NCBI RefSeq assembly: GCF_017368815.1
Contig: NZ_JAFNME010000006.1
Span: 58,498-122,497, forward strand
Direction: 5' to 3'
Length of the DNA: 64,000 nt
Origin: Comamonas denitrificans
Lineage (GTDB): Bacteria > Pseudomonadota > Gammaproteobacteria > Burkholderiales > Burkholderiaceae_C
How positions within the stretch are numbered: position 1 is the first letter of the stretch; each line of letters opens with the position of its first letter. Of this stretch, positions 56,970 to 64,000 are shown piece after piece. Below the pieces are notes generated by a model. The model saw only the letters and a list, made by a program, of their open reading frames with translations, was not told where the DNA came from and did not search any database. A program made the position numbers and the translations under genes.

Positions 56970-59840
56970 TTGTTTGTGCCCAATCAATATGACCTGACCG
57001 CTGGGGACGTGACCACACAGCAGCTTTCTACGAGCGCACTGGCACAGTTGCACCGCCTTGCCCAAACTGCTGGCCCGGAGGTTCAACACGCTTTGGCGCA
57101 GCTTGTCGCGGCCGCCCAGCAGCAAGCGCATCTGCATGCGCAACACGGGCAAGTGCAAAACAACTTGGCTGACTTGCAGGCCATGCTCAACCGCATGCTG
57201 CAGCCGCTGGGCCTGCACATTAAAAACTGGCAGGACCCCGCCCAAGCCCTGCTCCAATTGCGTGTGATTGCCGATGACTTTGAGGTGCAGTACCGCGCCA
57301 TGCTGCTGCGCGAGCGCACCCTGAATCAGCACGCCATTGTCAGTGCCACGGATGTCCACGGAACCATCACCTATGTGAATGATTTGTTTTGTGAAATCAA
57401 TGGTATGGCACCGCATCAGCTGCTGGGGAAAAACCACCGCATCATTGCTTCTGGCATCCATCCGCGTGCTTTCTATACCGGAATGTGGGAGGCCATCAGC
57501 CAAGGCCACACGTGGCATGGCGAGATTTGCAACCGCTCCCCGGTCACGGGCCAAGCCTACTGGGTGGCGGCCACCATCGTGCCGTTTTTGGATGCCAACG
57601 GCTTGCCCAAAGAGTACATCTCGGTGCGCACCGACATCACCAAACGCAAAAAATTAGAACAAGAATTGGCCCATGAGCGCTCCTTTTTAGAGAGCATTAC
57701 GGCTAATTTGGGCAAGGGCGTAATGGTGTTGGACCGCGAAGAGCGCTGCACCTTCTTAAATCCAGAAGCAGAACGCCTTTTGGGCTGGACGCTGGCGCAG
57801 CTCAAAGGCCAGCCGCTGCACGGCCAAATGTATTTTTGCGCAGGCCAAGCAGAAGGCGATGATGCCCCCGCCTGCCCAGTGTGCTTGTGCTACGCCTTGC
57901 AAGAATGCGTGCCCTTTGACATGCAGGATGACCTGGTTCTGGTGCACAAAGAGCGTGGGTCATTTCCTGCGGCCATGACGGTCTCGCCGCTCTTTGAAGA
58001 CGGCGTGCTGCGTGGTTGCGTGGCTGTTTTTCACGATATTACGCAGCATAAACGCCACGAAGCGGAGCTGCGCCAGGCCAAAGAGCAGGCCGAACAAGCC
58101 AGCCAGGCGCGCAGCAGCTTTTTGGCCAATATGAGCCATGAAATCCGCACACCGCTGAACGCCATTTTGGGGTTTACCGAGGCCTTGCTCGATACCCCCC
58201 TGAACCCACAGCAGCAGCGCCAGCTGACCACCGTGCGGCAATCGGGGCGCACCCTGCTGGGCTTGCTCAACGACATTTTGGATACGGCCAAACTCGAAAA
58301 AGGTGCGCTGCAGCTGGAGGTGCGCGATTTCTCGCTGCGCCAGCTGTGCCAGCAGCTGGTGGACATGCTCAGCCTGGAGGCCGGCAAAAAAGCCCTCTCG
58401 CTGCATTTGGATTACCCCCCTGAGGAGCCGGAGTTTTTTCAGGGCGATGCCCTGCGCATTCACCAAGTGCTGCTCAACCTGCTCTCCAACGCCATCAAAT
58501 TCACCGCCATCGGCAGCGTCACATTGCACGTGCGCCAGGGGCCGGAGCAGTGGCTGCATGTGCAGGTGCAAGACACCGGCATTGGCATGACGGCGGAGCA
58601 ATTGAGCCGGGTGTTTACCCCCTTCGCGCAGGCCGATGCCAGTACCACGCGCCGCTTTGGCGGCACCGGGCTGGGCACCACCATTGCCCGCCAGCTGGTC
58701 GAATTGATGCACGGGCGCTTGCAGGTCAGCAGCATTCCAAACCAAGGCACCTGCTTTACCGTTTGCCTGCCCCTGCCGCCGGGCCAGCCCGTGGCCGCCA
58801 CCCCCATGCTGGCCAGCGTGGCGCTGCCGCCGCTGCGCATTCTGGCGGTGGATGACGTGCCCGAGAACCTGGAGTTGCTGCAACTGGTACTGGCCCGTGA
58901 TGGCCACCAGGTCACGCTGGCCAGTGGCGGCCAAGCGGCGTTGGCGTTGCTCAAAGCCCAGGCCTTTGATGTGGTGCTGCTGGATTTGCACATGCCCGAC
59001 ATCGACGGCTTTGCCGTCACCACGCAGTGGCGTGCCTGGCAAGCCCAGCAGGGCCAAGCCCCTACGCCGGTGATCGCCCTGTCGGCCAGCGTCTTGCCAC
59101 AAGACCGCCAGCAGGCGTTTGATGTCGGCATGAATGGCTTTGCCCAAAAGCCCTTGTCGGTGCCCTGTTTGCAAGCAGAAATTGCCCGGGTTCTGCACTT
59201 GGACACCCCTGCCGCACCCCTGCTCCCCCTAGCCCCGGCGGCCGTCACGGCCCCCGCAGCCAACGCACCGCCTGCTGCCGTGTGTGATGAGGCCGCCGCC
59301 TTGGCGCTGTGGGGCAGCCGCGCCCAATGGCAGGGTGCTTTGCAGCGCAGCATGGCCCAGTTTCCTGCGGTGCTTGCGCAGCTGCAAGCGCTCCATGCGG
59401 CTGCGCAAATGGCCGACGTGGCCGCCCTGGCCCACCGCTGGCGCGGGGTGGCGGGCAATTTGCAATTGCCGGCCTTGGCCCAGGCTTTGCACGCGGTGGA
59501 ATCCTCGGCCCACCAGGGCCACACGCTGCCAGCAGCGGCGTGGTCAGCGCTGGCCCAAGCCTGGCAGCAGGTGCACGCCTTGCTCGCGGTGACTGAAGAA
59601 AAAGATAGCTTGGGCCGCTTAAATTCCATAGGTAATAATGAGTTATTAACCGATGAAATGATTACTTGCATGCGCGAAATGCTTTTAAATTTAGAGCGCA
59701 GCGAGTACCCTGATCTGTCGCGCCTGGCCGCTTGCCTGCCCCCATCCTTGCTGCCGCAGCTGACCCAGGCGCTGGATCATTTTGATTTTTCCCGTGCCAG
59801 TGCCTTGTTGCGCGAGCAACTCGAAACCATAAAGCCATGA
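56970..59840 (+). CDS. Soluble PAS hybrid histidine kinase with receiver and Hpt domains
   Basis: A protein of about 956 residues without membrane helices. An N-terminal coiled-coil-like region (ALAQLVAAAQQQAHLHAQHGQVQ) precedes two PAS domains (first with YVNDLFCEINGM, second with FLNPEAERLLGW, the latter containing a Cys cluster CPVCLC). HisKA has His390 (NMSHEIRTPLNAILGF), the receiver has Asp672 (LLDLHMPDIDGF), and Hpt has His822 (AHRWRGVAGNL). It is closely related to the preceding kinase from HisKA onward and shares the extra C-terminal segment (TQALDHFDFSRASALLREQL). The start is TTG 56970 or GTG 56976; neither has a good ribosome site. A local AT-rich patch occurs near 59600-59700. 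Confidence 0.88.
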   Translation: MFVPNQYDLTAGDVTTQQLSTSALAQLHRLAQTAGPEVQHALAQLVAAAQQQAHLHAQHGQVQNNLADLQAMLNRMLQPLGLHIKNWQDPAQALLQLRVIADDFEVQYRAMLLRERTLNQHAIVSATDVHGTITYVNDLFCEINGMAPHQLLGKNHRIIASGIHPRAFYTGMWEAISQGHTWHGEICNRSPVTGQAYWVAATIVPFLDANGLPKEYISVRTDITKRKKLEQELAHERSFLESITANLGKGVMVLDREERCTFLNPEAERLLGWTLAQLKGQPLHGQMYFCAGQAEGDDAPACPVCLCYALQECVPFDMQDDLVLVHKERGSFPAAMTVSPLFEDGVLRGCVAVFHDITQHKRHEAELRQAKEQAEQASQARSSFLANMSHEIRTPLNAILGFTEALLDTPLNPQQQRQLTTVRQSGRTLLGLLNDILDTAKLEKGALQLEVRDFSLRQLCQQLVDMLSLEAGKKALSLHLDYPPEEPEFFQGDALRIHQVLLNLLSNAIKFTAIGSVTLHVRQGPEQWLHVQVQDTGIGMTAEQLSRVFTPFAQADASTTRRFGGTGLGTTIARQLVELMHGRLQVSSIPNQGTCFTVCLPLPPGQPVAATPMLASVALPPLRILAVDDVPENLELLQLVLARDGHQVTLASGGQAALALLKAQAFDVVLLDLHMPDIDGFAVTTQWRAWQAQQGQAPTPVIALSASVLPQDRQQAFDVGMNGFAQKPLSVPCLQAEIARVLHLDTPAAPLLPLAPAAVTAPAANAPPAAVCDEAAALALWGSRAQWQGALQRSMAQFPAVLAQLQALHAAAQMADVAALAHRWRGVAGNLQLPALAQALHAVESSAHQGHTLPAAAWSALAQAWQQVHALLAVTEEKDSLGRLNSIGNNELLTDEMITCMREMLLNLERSEYPDLSRLAACLPPSLLPQLTQALDHFDFSRASALLREQLETIKP

Positions 59841-59844
59841 AACC

Positions 59845-60837
59845 ATGACCGTTACCCTCGACCACCGTCCGCGCCTTTTGTTGGTGGATGACGAACCGAC
59901 CAACTTACAAGTCTTGCGCCAAGTGCTGCAGCAAGAGTACCGCCTGCAGTTCGCCACTGATGGCCAACGGGCGCTGGAGTTGGCGCGGGAACACACGCCC
60001 GATTTGATTTTGCTCGATGTGATGATGCCGGGCATGGATGGCTACGCGGTCTGCCGCGCGCTCAAGGCCGAGGCGCAGACGGCCGCCGTGCCCGTGATTT
60101 TTGTCACGGCCCTGAACGATGTTGCCGATGAGGTCGAAGGCTTTGCCGCCGGCTGTGTGGACTACCTGACCAAACCCATCAGCGCCCCGGTAGTGCGGGC
60201 GCGGGTGCGCACGCACTTGTCGCTGGTGCGGCTGGATGAGCTGCGCGAAACGCGCTTAAAAATCGTGCAGCGCTTGGGCCGGGCGGCCGAGTACAAAGAC
60301 AATGAAACCGGCATGCACGTCATCCGCATGAGCCATTTTTCCCGCTGCCTGGCCTTGGCGGCCGGGTGTGCGCCCGATTGGACAGATGATTTGCTCAACG
60401 CCGCGCCCATGCACGATGTGGGCAAAATTGGCATCCCCGATGCCATCTTGCAAAAGCCGGGCAAGCTCACCCCCGAAGAATGGGTGGTTATGCGCCGCCA
60501 CCCAGAAATTGGCGCAGAAATCATTGGCGAAGACCCCTCGCGCGTGCTGCGCTTGGCGCGTTCGGTGGCCTTGTACCACCACGAAAAATTCAACGGCCAA
60601 GGCTACCCCTATGGCCTGGTGGGCGAGGCCATCCCGCTGGAGGCCCGCATCGTGGCCATTGCCGATGTGTTTGATGCCCTGACCAGCGTGCGCCCCTACA
60701 AAAAAGCCTGGACGGCGCAGGATGCGATGGCACTGATCGAATCCGAAGCGGGCCAGCACTTTGACCCGCAACTGGTTGCGCTGTTTGTCGGCTTGATGGA
60801 CGAGCTATTGGCCATCAGCCAGCGCTGGGCAGATTAG
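59845..60837 (+). CDS. Receiver/HD-GYP response regulator (predicted c-di-GMP phosphodiesterase)
   Basis: A cytoplasmic protein of 330 residues. The receiver has LLVDDEPTN, Asp58 in LLDVMMPGMDGY and the Lys in YLTKPIS. The HD-GYP domain shows His190/Asp191 in MHDVGKIGIPD, RRHPEIGAEII, YHHEKFNGQGYPYGL (the GYP motif) and IADVFDALTSVRPYK. It should degrade cyclic di-GMP when phosphorylated by one of the two preceding hybrid kinases. It begins four bases after the second kinase, so the three are one operon. Its stop lies next to a short piece of the palindromic-element end. Confidence 0.94.
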   Translation: MTVTLDHRPRLLLVDDEPTNLQVLRQVLQQEYRLQFATDGQRALELAREHTPDLILLDVMMPGMDGYAVCRALKAEAQTAAVPVIFVTALNDVADEVEGFAAGCVDYLTKPISAPVVRARVRTHLSLVRLDELRETRLKIVQRLGRAAEYKDNETGMHVIRMSHFSRCLALAAGCAPDWTDDLLNAAPMHDVGKIGIPDAILQKPGKLTPEEWVVMRRHPEIGAEIIGEDPSRVLRLARSVALYHHEKFNGQGYPYGLVGEAIPLEARIVAIADVFDALTSVRPYKKAWTAQDAMALIESEAGQHFDPQLVALFVGLMDELLAISQRWAD

Positions 60838-60840
60838 GCC

Positions 60841-60849
60841 AACACGTTC
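60841..60849. repeat. Possible 9-bp remnant of the palindromic-element end
   Basis: AACACGTTC equals the last nine bases of the 160-bp element and is followed by TTA, which serves as the queF stop codon. TTA also lies a few bases before it. The match is short and may be chance. Confidence 0.3.
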
Positions 60850-61710
60850 TTACTGCCGCGCGGTGCGCACCGAGGGCGGCAACTGCATCGGGTGGCTGGT
60901 GCGCAGTGGGTTGATATCCAGCCCGCCCCGGCGCGTGTAGCGGGCATACACCGTGAGCTTGATCGGGCGGCAGCGCTGCCAGATGTTCATGAAGATGCGT
61001 TCGACGCATTGCTCGTGGAACTCGTTGTGGTTGCGAAAGCTCACGATGTAGCGCAGCAGCCCTTCTTGGTCGATAGCTGCCCCGCTGTAGCTGATTTGCA
61101 CGCTGCCCCAATCGGGCTGGCCGGTGACCAGGCAGTTGCTTTTGAGCAAGCGGCTGGTGAGCACCTCGGTGACCGGCGGCTCGTCGTGCTTGGCTCTAAG
61201 CAGCTCGGGGGTCGGGTGGTAGTGGGAGCACTCCACGTCCAGGCGATCCAGGTTCAGGCCGCTTAACTCTTCCATGGCTTGCTGGTCGAAATCTTCGGGG
61301 CTGACCAGGCGCAGGCCAATGCTGGCCGTTTGCCCACTGCCATGCCAAGCGGCGGCGCTTAAATCGTGGCGCAGGTGCTCGCGCACCGCATCGCTGCTGG
61401 CAAAGCGGCTGTTGTTGAAGCTGTTCAAGTAGAGCTTGAAGGATTTGCTCTCAATCAGGTTGGGCGTTTCGCAGGGGATTTGCGCCTGCAAAAGTGCCAC
61501 CTGCGGCTTGCCACGCAGGTTCAGCCAGGACAGTTCATACCCCGTCCATAAATCGGCACCAAAAAACGGCAGCGCTTGGCCTGGCGCAATGCCCAGCCCG
61601 GTGCGGTTGGTTTGGCGCGGCAGGGGAAAGAGCAGGCTGGGGTCGTACTGGTCAGCGTAGGCGCTGCTTTTGCCCAGGGGGGAGTGTTCGGGGGAGGTGG
61701 TGGGTGTCAT
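60850..61710 (-). CDS. queF: NADPH-dependent 7-cyano-7-deazaguanine reductase QueF
   Basis: A long-form (two-domain, YqcD-like) QueF of 286 residues that reduces preQ0 to preQ1 in queuosine biosynthesis. The N-terminal half has [22 protein letters not shown] and [12 protein letters not shown]. The C-terminal half has the catalytic Cys region [32 protein letters not shown] and [17 protein letters not shown]. It follows yaaA by nine bases on the same strand. No preQ1 riboswitch is apparent upstream. Confidence 0.96.
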   Translation of the reverse strand: MTPTTSPEHSPLGKSSAYADQYDPSLLFPLPRQTNRTGLGIAPGQALPFFGADLWTGYELSWLNLRGKPQVALLQAQIPCETPNLIESKSFKLYLNSFNNSRFASSDAVREHLRHDLSAAAWHGSGQTASIGLRLVSPEDFDQQAMEELSGLNLDRLDVECSHYHPTPELLRAKHDEPPVTEVLTSRLLKSNCLVTGQPDWGSVQISYSGAAIDQEGLLRYIVSFRNHNEFHEQCVERIFMNIWQRCRPIKLTVYARYTRRGGLDINPLRTSHPMQLPPSVRTARQ

Positions 61711-61719
61711 TGTGATGGT

Positions 61720-62487
61720 TTAGCGGCGAAAAACCAGGCGTTCAGGGGTGGAGGCGGCGGCGGTGAAGGCATAGCCGTCCAGGTCAAAGCCTTGCAATTG
61801 CTCAGGCGTTTCGGCCCGGTGCTGGATGGCCCAGCGGGCCATGAGCCCCCGGGCACGCTTGGCGTAGAAGCTGATGATCTTGTACTGGCCGCCTTTGAAG
61901 TCCTCAAACACGCATTCGACCACCTGCGCCCGCAGCGTTTGCAGATCGACCGATTTGAAATACTCCTGCGAAGCCAGGTTGATCACCACTGGGGCGGCTT
62001 CCCGGGCCTGCTGCTCGTTCAGCGCCTGGGCAATGCGGCTGCCCCAGTAGGCGTACAGGGTGTTGCCGTGGGGATTGGCCAGTTTGGTGCCCATTTCCAG
62101 GCGGTAGGGCTGCATCCAGTCCAGGGGGCGCAGCACGCCGTACAGGCCGCTTAAGGTGCGCACGTGGTCTTGCGCCCAGGCCAGATCGTCCAGGTTCAGG
62201 CTCCAGGCATCCAGCCCTTCGTACACATCGCCATTGAAGGCAAACAAGGCCTGGCGGGCGTTGTCGGCGGTTAATGTGCTGCTCCACGCGGCGTAGCGGG
62301 CGGCGTTGAGTTGGGCCAGGGCATCGCTGAGCTTCATCAAGCGGGCGATGTCGGCCGGGGAGCATTCGCGCAGGATGTCGATCAGACCTTGCGCCTCGGC
62401 GCTGAAGGCGGGCAGGGTGTGGGGCAACGCCTTGGGCAGGGGGCGGGTGTAGTCCAGTGCTTTGGCGGGGGAGAGTAAAAACAGCAT
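61720..62487 (-). CDS. yaaA: Peroxide-stress protein YaaA (UPF0246/DUF328)
   Basis: A DNA-binding stress protein of 255 residues that lowers the damage from intracellular iron and peroxide. It starts [18 protein letters not shown] and has [47 protein letters not shown] and [13 protein letters not shown], which are the family signatures. GGAG six bases before the ATG at 62487 supports this start over a longer frame from 62535. It lies 93 bases downstream of the RNase E gene, past its terminator. Confidence 0.94.
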   Translation of the reverse strand: MLFLLSPAKALDYTRPLPKALPHTLPAFSAEAQGLIDILRECSPADIARLMKLSDALAQLNAARYAAWSSTLTADNARQALFAFNGDVYEGLDAWSLNLDDLAWAQDHVRTLSGLYGVLRPLDWMQPYRLEMGTKLANPHGNTLYAYWGSRIAQALNEQQAREAAPVVINLASQEYFKSVDLQTLRAQVVECVFEDFKGGQYKIISFYAKRARGLMARWAIQHRAETPEQLQGFDLDGYAFTAAASTPERLVFRR

Positions 62488-62511
62488 GGCCAGCTCCAAT
62501 CCAGCAAGAAA

Positions 62512-62545
62512 AAACAATGGGGGCCAAGAATGCATCTCGGCCCCC
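62512..62545 (-). terminator. Intrinsic terminator of the RNase E gene
   Basis: On the minus strand GGGGGCC (complement of 62539-62545) pairs with GGCCCCC (62519-62525) over a 13-base loop and is followed by ATTGTTTTTT. It ends rne transcription before yaaA. Confidence 0.85.
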
Positions 62546-62580
62546 GTTATGCCAGGTGTCAGTCCGACTCCTGTTGCCGT

Positions 62581-64000
62581 TTAGGACGCGGTGTTGTGCG
62601 TTTCAAACGGCAGGCGCAGGTCGGCCAAATCCTTGCGGGTTTCGACCAGGATCAGTGGCGCATCGTCCAGCACCACCGGCGCGGGGCGCTCGCGCGGGAT
62701 GCGGATCGGGGCCGGCTCGGCGGCAATGGCCGCTTGCACGGCGGCGATTTTCTCGGCATCCGATTGCACCCACTGCAGCCCGGCCGCCTGCGCCAGGGCG
62801 CTCAGTTGCTCGATGGGCAGGTGGTAGGTGCTGGCCGGAGCGGGCTGGGCCGCTGCCGTTGCTTCTGCCGCTGCCGCCATGGCCACGGCAGGCGCTTCTT
62901 TTTCAGGAGCTGTTGGCGCTTCTTCTGCGGTTGTTTCAGTGCTTATTGGCTCTGAAGTGGCCGTCATTTCAGCGGGGCTAGCTTCTGCAATGGGAGCGGG
63001 GGCGCTTTCCGCAACCGGTGCGTTGGCCTCGGTGGGGACGGCCACTGCCGCAGGTTCAGATGCAGATGCAGGGGCTGGCTGCGTGCCCGTTTCCGGGCGC
63101 ACGTCGGCAAAGTAGCTGCGCCGGCGCGGTGCGGCATCGTCCGCAGTGTTGTCGTCGGCGGGGGCCAAATGGGCCGCTGCAACGGGCAGCACGATTTCGA
63201 TGGGGGTGCTGTCTTGCAGTGCGGCATCGGGCTGCTGCTCTTCGCGCGGGCTGCGCTCGGTGCGGTTGCCACGGCGGTCACGGCCATAGCGATCGCGGCT
63301 GCGGCGGCCATTGCGCGGGGCGCTGTCTTCGCCATCGTCATGCTGGTCGGCACGGCCCAGCGGCGCTTCGGTGGCCGGGCTGGCTGCCGACTGGGTTTCG
63401 GCCGCAACGTCGGCCATGGGCGCATCGGCAGGCAGGGCCGTGGGGCTTAGCCGCGTGCTGGCCTCTGGTGCGGGCACGGCCTGCGCTTCGGCCGACCGGG
63501 GTTCACGGCGTGGACGCGGGGCGCGCGGCTCTTTGGCCTCGTCGTTGCTGCTGTGCTGCTCGTGCTCCGGGGTGCGGGGCTTGCGGGTGTCGCGACTTTC
63601 GCGACTTTCGCGGCCTTCGCGGCCTTCGCGGCCTTCGCGGCTCTCGCGCGTTTCACGGCCTTCGCGCTGGGGGCGGTCGCTGCTGCTGCGGCGGCTGCGG
63701 CCCTCGGTGCTGCGTTCAGCGCTGCGGTCGGTGCTGTCCTCGCGCTGTTCGCGGCTGCGCTCAGTGCGCTCACCGCGTTCATTGCTGCGTTCACCGTTGC
63801 GTTCACCGTTGCGTTTGCGCCCATCGGTGTTGCGTTCGCCGTTGCGCCGGCCTTGGGGCTTGCTGGGCGCTGCGGGGGCCGGTGCCGGGGCCACCACGGG
63901 GGCCGGGGTGCCAAAGCCAAACAGGCTTTTGAGCCAGGAGAAAAAGCCTTGCTCCTGCACAGCGGGCTGGGCGCTGGCCGGGGCGGCGGGAGCGCCAGCG
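62581..64000 (-). CDS. rne: Ribonuclease E, C-terminal region (5' part beyond the window)
   Basis: The open frame continues past the right edge; 472 C-terminal residues are visible. Near the left of the visible part is FFSWLKSLFGFGTPAP, likely an amphipathic membrane-targeting helix. An Arg/Glu/Asn-rich stretch of NGERN and REGRE/RESRE repeats follows, then an Ala/Pro/Glu-rich segment. The end LSALAQAAGLQWVQSDAEKIAAVQAAIAAEPAPIRIPRERP is typical of RNase E in Burkholderiales. The catalytic S1/DNase I-like half is outside. The tail is expected to scaffold the RNA degradosome and bind RNA. The protein ends ADLRLPFETHNTAS. Confidence 0.85.
   Translation of the reverse strand, partial: AGAPAAPASAQPAVQEQGFFSWLKSLFGFGTPAPVVAPAPAPAAPSKPQGRRNGERNTDGRKRNGERNGERSNERGERTERSREQREDSTDRSAERSTEGRSRRSSSDRPQREGRETRESREGREGREGRESRESRDTRKPRTPEHEQHSSNDEAKEPRAPRPRREPRSAEAQAVPAPEASTRLSPTALPADAPMADVAAETQSAASPATEAPLGRADQHDDGEDSAPRNGRRSRDRYGRDRRGNRTERSPREEQQPDAALQDSTPIEIVLPVAAAHLAPADDNTADDAAPRRRSYFADVRPETGTQPAPASASEPAAVAVPTEANAPVAESAPAPIAEASPAEMTATSEPISTETTAEEAPTAPEKEAPAVAMAAAAEATAAAQPAPASTYHLPIEQLSALAQAAGLQWVQSDAEKIAAVQAAIAAEPAPIRIPRERPAPVVLDDAPLILVETRKDLADLRLPFETHNTAS
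63590..63655. repeat. Short tandem repeats in the RNase E tail
   Basis: Near-identical 9-base units of the type CTTCGCGGC and CTTTCGCGA encode a run of REG/RES triplets. Unit length is a multiple of three, so changes in number keep the frame. Confidence 0.7.

Noticed and set aside
60841..60849. Treating AACACGTTC as a third copy of the palindromic element
   Set aside because: Nine bases is too short to exclude chance; it is listed only as a possible remnant.

Overview
The window reads as chromosomal DNA of a flagellated, GC-rich betaproteobacterium, most likely of the family Comamonadaceae (Burkholderiales). This is inferred from protein sequence and gene order, not from a search. Supporting signs are the fliE / fliFGHIJKLMNOPQR arrangement, a CIRCE element in front of rpoH, the run tlpA-accB-accC-prmA-DUF3426-pfkB, a RNase E with a long Arg/Ala-rich tail, and short AGCGCTA/TAGCT-type palindromic repeats in many intergenic gaps. 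Nearly all the DNA is chromosomal core. I see no phage, plasmid, CRISPR array, tRNA, rRNA or transposase gene.

Layout. 1-2118: end of an unidentified gene, then a NarL-type two-component pair whose kinase carries an N-terminal receiver domain. 2222-13868: a flagellar block, with fliF-G-H-I-J-K-L-M-N-O-P-Q-R on the minus strand and fliE divergent on the plus strand. 14139-16088: htpG with a sigma-32 promoter. 16219-20481: a Fur-box-like site and a catecholate siderophore receptor, piuC and FMN oxidoreductase group. 20567-22459: an Arg-rich repeat protein and a Crp/Fnr regulator. 22760-31352: an acyl-CoA ligase, a five-gene branched-chain-amino-acid-type ABC transporter and a second CoA ligase (one uptake-and-activation operon). 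31485-34862: rpoH (CIRCE), a DsrE-like protein, two small ORFs and aroG with an aromatic leader-peptide attenuator. 35008-39990: an MFS exporter/AraC pair, tldD and rodA. 40037-45969: yqiA, an RNase II-family gene, a TonB-like gene, aroE, mtgA and ruvC. 46194-53362: a nuclease, a hypothetical protein, tlpA, accB, accC, prmA, a DUF3426 protein and a pfkB-family kinase. 53557-60837: two large hybrid histidine kinases and a receiver/HD-GYP protein. 60850-64000: queF, yaaA and the C-terminal part of RNase E.

Regulatory and repeat content is the most informative layer beyond the genes. It includes (i) an aroG leader peptide with seven consecutive aromatic codons followed by an intrinsic terminator; (ii) a perfect CIRCE overlapping a candidate rpoH promoter; (iii) a sigma-32-like promoter and a terminator-like hairpin in the htpG leader; (iv) two 160-bp near-palindromic elements about 96% identical, with TAA flanks, plus a solo end; and (v) a family of short palindromic intergenic repeats. 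The three-gene MHYT/PAS kinase-HD-GYP operon is the best candidate for a less-described signalling system. Its two kinases share an extra C-terminal segment after the Hpt domain.
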